Positions 7,127 to 15,564 of a stretch of 64,000 nucleotides of DNA are shown in pieces (positions within the stretch are counted from its first letter, which is position 1; each line of letters opens with the position of its first letter). Below the pieces are notes generated by a model that was given only the letters and a program-made list of their open reading frames with translations, had not been told where the DNA came from and did no database searches. Origin of the DNA: JAQTRU01 sp041645555 (GTDB lineage: Bacteria > Patescibacteriota > Patescibacteriia > Patescibacteriales > JAQTRU01); NCBI GenBank assembly GCA_041645555.1, contig JBAZPX010000001.1, positions 62,001-126,000 of the forward strand. Direction: 5' to 3'. The position numbers and the translations under genes were made by a program.

Positions 7127-8518
7127 ATGAAAGAATATTTTAAATTAAAAACTTGGTTGATAGTGATAGTTATGCTTATAATCGGGATTAGTTCGGCGGC
7201 TTTAATTACCTATTTTGAGTTTAAAGATAGCGAAGAAGTCGCTCAAGCCGAAAGCGGCAATAATGTCATTGGTTATGCTTGGAGCGAGGGAGTCGGCTGG
7301 ATTAGTTTTAATTGTTCCAATACTGACTCCTGCGCGACAGTTGACTACGGAGTCAATATTGATTCGGAAACGGGAAATATTTCCGGTTATGCCTGGAGTC
7401 CTAATATCGGCTGGATTAGTTTTAACAGAAAAACTTGTAATGGCGGGGTTAATATGGGCCAAGCTTGCACGACAAATGGTGATTGCCCTGGCGGCAATCA
7501 GTGCCGAGATGACGCTCCAGGCACTACCGGAGCCCCTCCAGCCGAGCCGTTTTTGTCCGATGAAGATATTGTAGCTAGCTATGACAGTACTACAGGAAAT
7601 ATAACTGGTTGGGCGAAAATTTTGGTTTTAGAGGACGATGGCTGGATAAATTTTAATAATCCCAATGAGGGAGGGTTGCCTTTAGACTTTCCGGTAGATT
7701 TGCCTGTAGATTTTGAGGGAACTAGTTTCGGCGTTTCCATAGCTTCCAGCACAAGTGAATTTAGCGGTTGGGCCTGGAATGGGGGAGTAGATGGCGCTGG
7801 TATCGGTTGGATTAGCTTTAATTGCGCTGATACGGGCGCCGGCGGCTGCAGCGGGCATGAATATAAAGTCTCTTCTTCGTTGAATGTTGCCCCCCAAGCG
7901 GCTAATCCAACTGCTCCGAACTGGACTTATGAGCAGGCCTGCTCCCTTTACGCCAAACAGGCGTTCCTGCGCTGGGAATTTAGCGACCCTGATGCGGGTT
8001 CTTCGCAAGCCGCTTATCAAATAATCATTGATACAGACAGCAATCCGAATAATCCCCTTATTGATACCGGAAAGATAGAAGAGAGCGTCAGCCAATATTC
8101 AGCCACTTCGACCTTGTTGGCTTATGACGAGACTTATTATTGGTGGGTAAGGGTTTGGGATAATTTAAATATTGCTTCAGAATTGACGGCTGGTCCGACG
8201 TTTACCACCTATAAACACGAATTACCAGACGTAGCTTTTGCCTGGGTGCCGGAGAGTCCCAGTAAAGATGAGGGGGTAAAATTTACCCACAGTTCGACTA
8301 GCTATGGCGAAACCACCATAACTGATTTATTGTGGACAGCGCCTAAGGCCTCGATTAATGATCCGGCCACTTCTACGCCAACTATTATTTTCAATTCTTC
8401 CGGAAATCAGGAAGTGACCTTAAAAGTAACTGATAGTGATGGCTATTATTGCAGTCTGGCTAAAACCTTAAAGGTAAATGTAACTCTGCCAGGATGGAAA
8501 GAAGTGAAGCCCCAATAA
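7127..8518 (+). CDS. Secreted GYAWS/GWISF-repeat protein with FN3-like and PKD domains
   Basis: A 463-residue protein. The N-terminal hydrophobic segment (about 10-30) predicts export or anchoring. Residues ~45-250 contain four repeats of the pattern GYAWS...GWISFN (GYAWSEGVGWISFN, GYAWSPNIGWISFN, GWAKILVLEDDGWINFN, GWAWNGG..GIGWISFN), a motif I associate with surface proteins of CPR bacteria. A fibronectin-like region (about 260-360) and a PKD-like domain (about 365-455, ending VTLKVTDSDGYYC...TLKVNV) follow. Such domain strings are typical of extended adhesins. A strong terminator follows the gene, closing this surface-protein transcription unit. Confidence 0.8.
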   Translation: MKEYFKLKTWLIVIVMLIIGISSAALITYFEFKDSEEVAQAESGNNVIGYAWSEGVGWISFNCSNTDSCATVDYGVNIDSETGNISGYAWSPNIGWISFNRKTCNGGVNMGQACTTNGDCPGGNQCRDDAPGTTGAPPAEPFLSDEDIVASYDSTTGNITGWAKILVLEDDGWINFNNPNEGGLPLDFPVDLPVDFEGTSFGVSIASSTSEFSGWAWNGGVDGAGIGWISFNCADTGAGGCSGHEYKVSSSLNVAPQAANPTAPNWTYEQACSLYAKQAFLRWEFSDPDAGSSQAAYQIIIDTDSNPNNPLIDTGKIEESVSQYSATSTLLAYDETYYWWVRVWDNLNIASELTAGPTFTTYKHELPDVAFAWVPESPSKDEGVKFTHSSTSYGETTITDLLWTAPKASINDPATSTPTIIFNSSGNQEVTLKVTDSDGYYCSLAKTLKVNVTLPGWKEVKPQ

Positions 8519-8588
8519 ATACCTCCCCCCCGCCCCCTCGCCTAATTAGAAGAGGGGAAATAAAGGGGTGGGGTGCATTTCACTATAG

Positions 8589-8619
8589 CAAAAGCCCCAT
8601 TTTTGGGGTTTTTGTTTTT
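8589..8619 (+). terminator. Rho-independent terminator after the GYAWS-repeat gene
   Basis: An 11-bp stem (8589-8599 with 8604-8614, core CCCCA/TGGGG, one G-T pair) encloses a 4-base T loop and is followed by TTTTT at 8615-8619. It lies 70 bases after the stop of the gene at 7127 and just before the pseudopilin operon. Confidence 0.8.
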
Positions 8620-8629
8620 AGGGTAAATA

Positions 8630-8638
8630 TGGTAAAAT
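8630..8638 (+). promoter_or_regulatory. Probable extended -10 promoter of pseudopilin operon
   Basis: TGGTAAAAT fits an extended -10 (TGn plus TAAAAT). It sits between the terminator at 8589-8619 and the first pseudopilin start at 8664, where a new promoter is needed. No good -35 is visible, as expected for extended -10 promoters. Confidence 0.4.
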
Positions 8639-8663
8639 TAAAATAGAATTTATATAAAAATTT

Positions 8664-9227
8664 ATGCTTTTAGTTAAGAAATTTAAAAGTGAGGCTGGGT
8701 TTACTTTGATAGAACTAATAGTGAGTATTTCTATCATCGCTTTAATTTCCGGAGTTTTTTTAGCTAATTACCATTCAACCAATAAGCAGTCTGAATTGAC
8801 AATGACGGCGCAAAAATTAGTAAGCGATATAAGATTGGCGCAGAGTTATAGTTTGGGATCGAAAGAATATGGCGGCAGCGTACCCAGCGGCGGCTGGGGA
8901 GTGCATTTTGATAAGGCCTCTTCTCCGGGAAGCTATAAAATTTTTGCCGACAGCAATGGCAACAAGGCGTACGATAGTGGAGAGGATGATAAAGACAAGG
9001 GCGGGCAAACCGTTAATTTGCCGGCTGGCGTCAGGATAGCCGAAATAAATACGGGCGCTTTAATAGATTTAATTAATATTACTTTTCTTCCTCCCGACCC
9101 GACCACCAATATTTGGGACGGAGCCGATAGTTATAATATCGCGCAAATAAAGCTAGAAGGAGAAACTGAGGGCTTAATGAAAATTATTGCCGTTAATTTT
9201 TTCGGACTAGTAGAGGTGATGGATTAG
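8664..9227 (+). CDS. Type IV pilin-like / pseudopilin (GspH-like)
   Basis: A 187-residue protein with a classical prepilin leader: a short basic peptide ending in Gly12, then FTLIELIVSISIIAL, with the conserved glutamate at mature position +5 and a hydrophobic helix to about residue 33. Prepilin peptidase would cut after Gly12 and methylate Phe. The C-terminal globular part (QKLVSDIRLAQSYS..., GGWGVHFD) resembles GspH/FimT-type minor pseudopilins. It is the first of four pseudopilin genes in a row. No pilus ATPase or platform gene lies in the window, so the assembly machinery must be elsewhere. Confidence 0.85.
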   Translation: MLLVKKFKSEAGFTLIELIVSISIIALISGVFLANYHSTNKQSELTMTAQKLVSDIRLAQSYSLGSKEYGGSVPSGGWGVHFDKASSPGSYKIFADSNGNKAYDSGEDDKDKGGQTVNLPAGVRIAEINTGALIDLINITFLPPDPTTNIWDGADSYNIAQIKLEGETEGLMKIIAVNFFGLVEVMD

Positions 9228-9256
9228 GTTATTTTAATTAGGTTCGCCTAAAAATT

Positions 9257-9760
9257 ATGACGACATTTTTTAAAGGACAATCAGGTTTTTCAATTCTTGA
9301 GATAGTTGTGGCTTTTTCTATTATTACCATCGGGTTAGTCGGGGTGTTGTCCTTAACTGCCCAAAATGTCCAGGTAGAATATACAAACAAGAACAATTTG
9401 GTTGCTTCGCAACTGGCTCAGGAAGGGCTGGAACTTATAAGAAATATCAGGGATAATAACTGGCTGGTCGGGAATAGTTGGGATAATAGTATTACCCCGG
9501 GCACTTATATAGTGGATTATTCCGGTAATATTAGTAGTGTGGCGGGCATAGGAGAGGCGAGATTACAACAAAGAAACGATATTGGCGAGGAAGATTATTA
9601 TTGGCACGAAGCAAGCGATCCAGATTCTTTGTTCAGCCGTTTAATTACCATTACCCAGACTTCCCCAGAATTATTAAATGTTTCCTGCCTAATCCAATGG
9701 GAAGATAGAGGACAAACTTTTCAGTACGTGGCTGACACTATTTTATATGACTGGCGGTAG
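9257..9760 (+). CDS. Type IV pilus minor pseudopilin (PilV/GspI-like)
   Basis: A 167-residue protein with prepilin signal GQSG|FSILEIVVAFSI (cleavage after Gly10, Glu at +5) and a membrane helix. The segment ASQLAQEGLELIRNIRDNNW is typical of PilV/GspI-type minor pilins, which sit at the pilus tip and prime assembly. The C-terminal domain ends FQYVADTILYDW. It lies 29 bases after the upstream pseudopilin gene and is probably in the same operon. Subtype assignment is from motif similarity only. Confidence 0.8.
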   Translation: MTTFFKGQSGFSILEIVVAFSIITIGLVGVLSLTAQNVQVEYTNKNNLVASQLAQEGLELIRNIRDNNWLVGNSWDNSITPGTYIVDYSGNISSVAGIGEARLQQRNDIGEEDYYWHEASDPDSLFSRLITITQTSPELLNVSCLIQWEDRGQTFQYVADTILYDWR

Positions 9761-9773
9761 AGCGCATAGCGCA

Positions 9774-9852
9774 AATTTTAAATAACAAATTTTAAATTTT
9801 AAATTACGACGGATATTAAAATTAAGCAATTAAAATTTAGTCATTTAAAATT
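9774..9852. repeat. Imperfect AT-rich inverted repeat within pseudopilin operon
   Basis: A 25-base arm at 9774-9798 (AATTTTAAATAACAAATTTT then AAATT) is nearly reverse-complementary to 9828-9852, with about four mismatches. It lies in the 146-base gap between the second and third pseudopilin genes. Related ATTTTAAATT words occur in other spacers (10483-10546, 29265-29292), suggesting a dispersed intergenic repeat. Confidence 0.45.
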
Positions 9853-9906
9853 AAAGCAAAATTATATTACTGTTGTTCCGTAATAAAATATAATTATTGT
9901 CTTAGT

Positions 9907-10482
9907 ATGTTTAGAAATATAATAAAAAATAAAAAAGGCGTGACCCTACTGGAGTTGACGGTGTCAGTGGCCATATTTTCCGTGGTTATGCTTTCGGCGA
10001 CAGAGATTTTCAGGCTGGTGATTGAAAGTCAGCGTAATGCCATTGCTTCCCAGAATACCCAGGAAAGCATGAGATACGCTTTTGAAACCATGGCTAAAGA
10101 AATTAGAACCGCCACTTTAAGCAATAATGACTGCGAATCCTCATTCAGCCCGCCGGCCATAGCCGTAAATAAAGTTTATAATACTGCCACCAACAGCGAG
10201 GGCGATATCTTATATTTTAAAAATAAAGACGGCGTCTGCGTGGCCTACTATTTGGAAGATGAGGCCCTGAAAGTTATCAGGGGAGAGAATATAGCCTCCA
10301 CTACTCCCGGCAAGATTAAAGTAACCAATCTGGACTTTAAAGTCATTGACGATTTAATCGGCGCTTTTCACAGCCAGCAGCCATTAGTGACTATGCAAAT
10401 GGACATTGAAGCCGTTGGCAAGGAAATGCATAAACAAACCATGAAGATACAGACAACCATATCATCAAGGTATTATGAATGA
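9907..10482 (+). CDS. Type IV pilus minor pseudopilin (PilW/GspJ-like)
   Basis: A 191-residue protein with prepilin signal NKKG|VTLLELTVSVAIFSV (cleavage after Gly11, Glu at +5). The following SQNTQESMRYAFETMAKEIR is the pattern of PilW/GspJ-type minor pilins. A beta-rich C-terminal domain contains ILYFKNKDGVCVAYYLEDEAL. It ends with TGA, evidence that TGA is a normal stop here. The spacer before it carries an AT-rich inverted repeat, but gene order suggests one functional unit with its neighbours. Confidence 0.82.
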   Translation: MFRNIIKNKKGVTLLELTVSVAIFSVVMLSATEIFRLVIESQRNAIASQNTQESMRYAFETMAKEIRTATLSNNDCESSFSPPAIAVNKVYNTATNSEGDILYFKNKDGVCVAYYLEDEALKVIRGENIASTTPGKIKVTNLDFKVIDDLIGAFHSQQPLVTMQMDIEAVGKEMHKQTMKIQTTISSRYYE

Positions 10483-10546
10483 CGAATTTTAGATTTAAGA
10501 ATTACAAACTTTAAATTATTTTTCCCGTTTAAATCTTTATAAATAG

Positions 10547-11470
10547 ATGAATAATATTTTTAAGGAAAATAATGGCACAGCGCTTCTAATGACCTTGCTC
10601 ATCCTGACAAGTATTTTAGTGGTAACTTTGGGGGCGGCCAGTTTAATCATCCCCGGCATAAAGATGAGCCGGACGCAGGAACAATCAACCAAAGCTTTTT
10701 TTGCCGCCGAAGCCGGAGTGGAAAAAGCTTTATGGGAGGTAAGAAAAAATAGTTATGCTATTCCTGAGGTTGATACTGATAATGTTTTTTCCGGCAGCTT
10801 AGGCAACAATAGCGCTTATCAGGCGGATTGTGCCCTCTCTCTTCCGCAGGTAACCTTTACTTCTACCGGCAGTTACCGACAAACCAGGAGAAGTGTAGCG
10901 GTTAATTTTGAGGTTTCGGGAGAGTATGGCGGAGGATGTATGCCTGATTGTGTGGGGAAATTATGCGGCGTTGACGATGGTTGCGGCGACATTTGCCCTT
11001 CAAGCTGCATCTCTTCCCCTGGCTGCAGTTCTGCAGTTCTGTTAAATGCCAGTATTGCCAGCGGTTCTTGCTGCGAAGGAGAGTGTTATGAATGTGATGA
11101 GGGTTATAGTTGGGATGGGGAAGCTTGTGTTCAAACCAATCCGGACGAGGGTTGCGTTGCCGATTGCCTGGGAAAATCGTGCGGAGATGATGATGGTTGC
11201 GGCAATGCCTGTCCCGCCAGTTGCGCGTTTCTTCCCGGATGCAGAGCCGATGCGGTTGCTAACTCGAATATAGCGGCTGGTTCTTGCTGCGAAGGAGGGT
11301 GCTATAAATGTGATGAGGGCTATAGTTGGGATGGAAATAGTTGCGTTGCCGGGGTTTTTGATGCCGCTACTTTTGATGGCTGGTGCTGGGATTGTCCGGA
11401 ATATACTTATCCGGACCCGCAAGACCCTCTTTTCGGGGACATAAAAGAATATATTGATTCTAGATTTTAA
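10547..11470 (+). CDS. PilX/GspK-like minor pilin with tandem cysteine-rich repeats
   Basis: A 307-residue protein. The N-terminus (NNG|TALLMTLLILTSILVV, then KAFFAAEAGVEKALWEVRK) matches PilX/GspK-type minor pilins, including the lack of glutamate at mature +5. After residue ~130 come two tandem copies of a 72-residue cysteine-rich unit (bases 10937-11152 and from 11153), each with DC.GK.CG.DDGCG, CCEG.CY.CDEGYSWDG. These are not part of normal GspK proteins and suggest a disulphide-rich adhesive tip. The protein ends with an acidic, aromatic tail. It is the last pseudopilin gene of the group of four. Confidence 0.78.
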   Translation: MNNIFKENNGTALLMTLLILTSILVVTLGAASLIIPGIKMSRTQEQSTKAFFAAEAGVEKALWEVRKNSYAIPEVDTDNVFSGSLGNNSAYQADCALSLPQVTFTSTGSYRQTRRSVAVNFEVSGEYGGGCMPDCVGKLCGVDDGCGDICPSSCISSPGCSSAVLLNASIASGSCCEGECYECDEGYSWDGEACVQTNPDEGCVADCLGKSCGDDDGCGNACPASCAFLPGCRADAVANSNIAAGSCCEGGCYKCDEGYSWDGNSCVAGVFDAATFDGWCWDCPEYTYPDPQDPLFGDIKEYIDSRF

Positions 11471-11493
11471 CATTTATTATTTATTTTAAAAAT

Positions 11494-12168
11494 ATGAAAG
11501 GAATGATTAACAAAGAAATAAAAACTAAAAATGGAATTTTAATTATTATCGCCGCTACCTTAATGATATTAAGCGGGATTTTACTTACTAACATTGATTT
11601 AATTTTCGGTGCCGGAACGGGAGATGCCGACACTTTAGACAGTATGGATTGGTCTGGTGACGATTGCAGCGGCGTGGATTGCAATATAAAGGATTATATT
11701 GACGCCAAAAGCACGCCCTGCGCTTCTCAAGGTTCACAAAGTTGTTATGCAACAGGGACATACTATGCCGGCACGACTCAAACAGTTAGTAATGTTGCGA
11801 CTGCACAGTCCGCGGGATATTATGCCGCTTTTAATCTCGCTACTGTGGATGCTGATTTAACAGCTGGTAATATTAAAAACGGAATTAATATTTTTGGAGT
11901 GGCGGGAAGTGTAGTGGCCAAGGATCCACTAGCTTCATCTCAATGTTTTCAAACTATGACGGACGATAGAACGTGCCGTAATGGTGCTACCAATGGACAA
12001 ACATCCGCCGCTTATTGCATTGCAAGGGGGTTCACTTCTGGCTATTCCATTAAGAATGATTACTATACTAATGGTTGCTTAAATATGTATTGGAATGCAA
12101 ACACCGGAACTTTTAATTGGTCATGCAATACAACATACGGATGGAATGTAAGCACTTATTGCAATTAA
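11494..12168 (+). CDS. Secreted/anchored protein with NIKxGI motif and cysteine-rich head
   Basis: A 224-residue protein with a hydrophobic segment at about 15-36 predicting export. It lacks the standard leader of its neighbours but shares the middle motif TAGNIKNGINIFGVAGS with the genes at 5066 and 12199, so it is a mosaic relative. The C-terminal ~70 residues hold several cysteines (CFQTMTDDRTC, YCIARGF, NGCLNMYW, FNWSC, STYCN) and form a head unlike the others. It lies 23 bases after the pseudopilin operon and 30 before the next family member. Function is unknown; an extracellular binding role is inferred. Confidence 0.72.
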   Translation: MKGMINKEIKTKNGILIIIAATLMILSGILLTNIDLIFGAGTGDADTLDSMDWSGDDCSGVDCNIKDYIDAKSTPCASQGSQSCYATGTYYAGTTQTVSNVATAQSAGYYAAFNLATVDADLTAGNIKNGINIFGVAGSVVAKDPLASSQCFQTMTDDRTCRNGATNGQTSAAYCIARGFTSGYSIKNDYYTNGCLNMYWNANTGTFNWSCNTTYGWNVSTYCN

Positions 12169-12198
12169 CAAAATATTACGTTTTTAATTATTTCAAAT

Positions 12199-13167
12199 AT
12201 GAAAAACATTATTTTTAAAACTTTAAAATTTATCAGTTCCCGCCTTGTTTATTTACTGGTTGGTATTTTTTTAGCAGTTTCAATTACCTGTGTTTATGCT
12301 GCTTGGAATGACGCCAAAACTGGGGGTTCAGGCCAGCTTGGCCAAAGTAATTGGAATGCTTTGGTTAGTGAAGTTCATAATAAATGCGGCAGTAATTGTG
12401 ATGCGGCCGCTATTGGCGCTACGGCCTCCGGCAATGCTTTAAGCGAGAATAACTGGAATAATTTAGTTGATTTAACAAATAGCACTTTAGTTGACTGCAC
12501 TAATAATAACGGAGGGAAATGTTTTATTAATGAAAATTCAAAGAGCGCCCTAGATACTAATTTAACCGCCGGGAATATTAAGAGCGGGGTGACGATTTTT
12601 GGCATTGCTGGCACTTTTACAGGAGCGACTGGCTCAAAAGCAAACGGAGTAAGTTGTTCTTCGGGGAGTGAATGCATCTCTGGTTATTGTTACGCTGACG
12701 TTGATAATGACGGTTACGGCGTTGCCACAGGAGCAGTATGTAAGGCATCCGCCTCTTTAGGCACTGATTGTTGTGACAGTGATAATGGGGTACATCCGGG
12801 GGCTAATTCCCGAACCACCCAAAGCGCTTGCGGAGGGTGGGATTTAGATTGCAGTGGAGCCGTGGAAAAGAATGATTTAAATTGTTCTGATGTGACTTCA
12901 TGCTCTGGTGTTGGTACGTGCGGGTTATGTTCCGGATTTGCTTATGCACAATATAGTTGGACATCAACTCTTAAAAATTGTGGCGAATATTTTATTCAGC
13001 ATTGTTGCAATCATAGTTTTGCAACCTCAGGTTGTAGTAATTTCCCAAGTGCGTCCTGTTCTGGAAGTGGCACGTCAGAAACTAGATGCGATGGCGCAAC
13101 GTGGAAAGGGGTTAAAAGCGATGTGGGTGTATATGGCAGTGAATGGTTAACATGCGCATGTAAGTAA
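12199..13167 (+). CDS. Secreted protein: conserved leader module with MopE-like and cysteine-rich head
   Basis: A 322-residue family member. The leader (FKTLKFISSRLVYLLVGIFLAV..., ending CVYAAWNDAKTGGSGQ) and the following ~90 residues closely match the gene at 5066, including NWNNLVDLTN and the NIKSGVTIFGIAGT motif. The head then diverges: DVDNDGYGVATGAVC, CCDSDNGVHPGAN and GWDLDCSG resemble the MopE-type metal-binding motif (DxDxDGYG...CDD...PGA), followed by a region with about 15 cysteines. Leaders shared with different heads point to domain shuffling among paralogues. It is the last surface gene before the housekeeping block. Confidence 0.77.
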   Translation: MKNIIFKTLKFISSRLVYLLVGIFLAVSITCVYAAWNDAKTGGSGQLGQSNWNALVSEVHNKCGSNCDAAAIGATASGNALSENNWNNLVDLTNSTLVDCTNNNGGKCFINENSKSALDTNLTAGNIKSGVTIFGIAGTFTGATGSKANGVSCSSGSECISGYCYADVDNDGYGVATGAVCKASASLGTDCCDSDNGVHPGANSRTTQSACGGWDLDCSGAVEKNDLNCSDVTSCSGVGTCGLCSGFAYAQYSWTSTLKNCGEYFIQHCCNHSFATSGCSNFPSASCSGSGTSETRCDGATWKGVKSDVGVYGSEWLTCACK

Positions 13168-13184
13168 TTTTGCTTAAATTATTT

Positions 13185-15239
13185 ATGAATAAACAGGAAA
13201 TAAAAAAACGAATAGAGAAATTAAAAAAAGAGATTGACCATCATCGCTATCTTTATCATGTTTTTGATAAAACGGAAATCAGCGACGCGGCTTTGGATAG
13301 CTTGAAAAATGAGTTATTTAAATTGGAAATGGAGAATCCGGAATTTATTACGCCTGATTCGCCGACGCAAAGGATAGGCGGTAAACCTTTGGATAAATTT
13401 GTAAAAGTTGATCATTCCAGGCCGATGATGTCTTTATTTGACGCTTTTAGCGAGAAAGATATGGAGGATTGGCGAGAAAGAGTAGAGAAACTTATTTCCG
13501 GGGGAAAATTTGATTATTACAGTGAATTAAAATTGGACGGCTTAGCCGTCACTTTAAAATATGAAAAGGGAGTGTTTAGGCAAGGAGCCACGCGCGGGGA
13601 TGGCAAAACCGGGGAAGACGTAACCCAAAATTTAAGAACAATTGAAAGCATACCTTTGCGGTTGAGAGAGCCGGAAGAGAGTGAATTAAAAAAAATAGGT
13701 TTGGATGCCGGGCAGATAAAATTAGTTAGGGCGGCTTTAGAAAAGGGAGAAATAGAGGTGCGGGGAGAAGCGGTAATGACAAAGGAAGTCTTTAACGAGC
13801 TTAACAGGAAATATAAAAAAGAAGGTAACCCCCAACTCGCTAATCCGCGCAATGGGGCGGCCGGGTCAATTAGGCAGCTTGACCCAAAATTATCAGCGAA
13901 AAGAAAATTAAGTTTTTACGTTTATGCTTTGGCCACCAGCTTCGATTTAACCAATCATGAACAGGAGCATAAATTAGCGGAAACTTTTGGATTTAAAGTA
14001 CTGGAAGAAAATAAATACTGCCGAAATTTATCCGAAGTTTATAAATTTCACGATTATTGGGAGAAAAATAAAGAAAAGATGCCGTTTGAATGCGACGGGG
14101 TAGTAGTAGTGGTAAATAATTTGGGATTATGGCCGGTTCTCGGCATTGTGGGCAAAGGTCCGCGTTATATGATGGCTTATAAATTTGCGGCCTTGCAGGC
14201 AACTACCAGAATAAAAGACTGTTTATGGCAGGTTGGGCGGACAGGAACTCTAACGCCGATAGCGGTACTGGAACCGGCTCGGGTCGGCGGCGTAACTATT
14301 ACCCATGCCACTTTGCATAATATGGACGAGATAAAACGCTTGGGTATAAAAATCGGGGATACGGTTATTATTCAGCGGGCCGGAGACGTAATTCCCAAAG
14401 TAGTAAAAGTTTTGCCTAATCTGAGGACTGGGCAGGAAAAAGAAATCAAAGTGCCGAAAAAATGCCCAATGTGCGAAAGTGAAGTTATAAAAACGCCGGG
14501 AGAAGTGGCTTATCGCTGCTCCAGCACGAACTGTTATGCGGTCAATTTACGGCGTCTGGCTCACTGGGTTTCTAAAAATGCCGTTGATATTGACGGCCTT
14601 GGCCCGAAAATTATTGAACAACTGGTGAAAGAAGGATTAGTGAGAGATGTGAGTGACTTTTATGCTTTAACCATTAACGATTTAAAACCCTTGGAAAGGT
14701 TTGCGGAAAAGTCCGCGGATAATTTAATAAAAGCCATTCTCGATAGAAAAAAAATAGATTTAAATCGTTTTATTTATGGCTTAGGTATCAGGCATGTGGG
14801 AGAAGAATCAGCGATTGAACTGGCAAAAAAATTTGGCAGTTTAGAGAAAATAAAAAAAGCCAGTTTAGAAGAAATCGGAGAAATTTATGATTTTGGCAAT
14901 ATTATGGCAGAAAGCGTTTACGAATGGTTTCATAACCCTCATAATCTGGAATTATTGGAAAAATTAGAAAAGAATGGCGTTAAAGCCAAACCATATAGCG
15001 GAGTGAGCAAGAAGCAGGTTTTAGCAGGCAAAACCTTTGTTTTAACTGGCACTTTAGCTGGTTTGACAAGAGACGAGGCAAAAGTTAAGATAAGGGAGTT
15101 GGGCGGGGACGTTTCTTCGTCAGTAAGCAAAAATACCGATTTTGTCGTAGCCGGAGCCGAGCCGGGGAGTAAGTATGAAAAGGGCAAAAAGTTGGGGGTA
15201 AAAATAATAGACGAAAAAGAATTCTTAAAAATGATATGA
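13185..15239 (+). CDS. ligA: NAD-dependent DNA ligase LigA
   Basis: A 684-residue NAD+-dependent ligase that seals nicks in replication and repair. The order is complete: N-terminal Ia region (HHRYLYHVFD), adenylation domain with ELKLDG (catalytic Lys116), TRGDGKTGEDVT, an OB domain (VGRTGTLTPIAVLEPARVGG), a C4 zinc finger (C427, C430, C445, C450), HhH repeats (NAVDIDGLGPKI) and a BRCT domain from about residue 608. Length fits the family. ATG at 13185 is preferred over an in-frame TTG at 13170 because NKQEIKKRIEKL aligns with typical LigA starts. It ends in TGA overlapping the gatC start by four bases (ATGA). Confidence 0.97.
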   Translation: MNKQEIKKRIEKLKKEIDHHRYLYHVFDKTEISDAALDSLKNELFKLEMENPEFITPDSPTQRIGGKPLDKFVKVDHSRPMMSLFDAFSEKDMEDWRERVEKLISGGKFDYYSELKLDGLAVTLKYEKGVFRQGATRGDGKTGEDVTQNLRTIESIPLRLREPEESELKKIGLDAGQIKLVRAALEKGEIEVRGEAVMTKEVFNELNRKYKKEGNPQLANPRNGAAGSIRQLDPKLSAKRKLSFYVYALATSFDLTNHEQEHKLAETFGFKVLEENKYCRNLSEVYKFHDYWEKNKEKMPFECDGVVVVVNNLGLWPVLGIVGKGPRYMMAYKFAALQATTRIKDCLWQVGRTGTLTPIAVLEPARVGGVTITHATLHNMDEIKRLGIKIGDTVIIQRAGDVIPKVVKVLPNLRTGQEKEIKVPKKCPMCESEVIKTPGEVAYRCSSTNCYAVNLRRLAHWVSKNAVDIDGLGPKIIEQLVKEGLVRDVSDFYALTINDLKPLERFAEKSADNLIKAILDRKKIDLNRFIYGLGIRHVGEESAIELAKKFGSLEKIKKASLEEIGEIYDFGNIMAESVYEWFHNPHNLELLEKLEKNGVKAKPYSGVSKKQVLAGKTFVLTGTLAGLTRDEAKVKIRELGGDVSSSVSKNTDFVVAGAEPGSKYEKGKKLGVKIIDEKEFLKMI

Positions 15240-15535
15240 AGTTAAAAAAAGAGGAAATAAAACACATTGCGGATTTAGCCCGTTTAGAATTAACGGATGA
15301 TGAACTGAAAAAATACGGCAGCCAGCTGTCGGATGTTTTAAATTATATTGACCAGTTAAAAGAGGTTGATACGACTGGCGTAGAGCCAACCGCGCAAATT
15401 ACCGGTTTGGAAAATGCTTTGCGCCAGGACGAAAAAGGAGATTGGGATAAAAGAGAAACTGAAGAAGCGCTTAGGCAGGCATCCGCGTTGGAAGACGGGC
15501 AGATTAAAGTAAAAAGAGTGCTTGATAACAATTAA
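15236..15535 (+). CDS. gatC: Asp/Glu-tRNA amidotransferase subunit C
   Basis: A 99-residue GatC, the small subunit that clamps GatA and GatB in the GatCAB complex converting Glu-tRNA(Gln) and Asp-tRNA(Asn) to the amidated forms. Motifs HIADLARLELTDDEL and the LNYIDQLKEVDTTGVEPT linker are characteristic. The start codon overlaps the ligA stop in an ATGA junction, so translation is probably coupled. It is followed by gatA after a short spacer. No gatB is present in the window, so the complex must be completed by a distant gene. Confidence 0.93.
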   Translation: MKLKKEEIKHIADLARLELTDDELKKYGSQLSDVLNYIDQLKEVDTTGVEPTAQITGLENALRQDEKGDWDKRETEEALRQASALEDGQIKVKRVLDNN

Positions 15536-15564
15536 CAGTTAACTTTTAACAATTAACAACTTTG

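Noticed and set aside
11042..11473. 143-codon frame on the - strand
   Set aside because: Shadow of the cysteine-rich tandem repeat of the pilin-like gene; no signal, domain or ribosome site.
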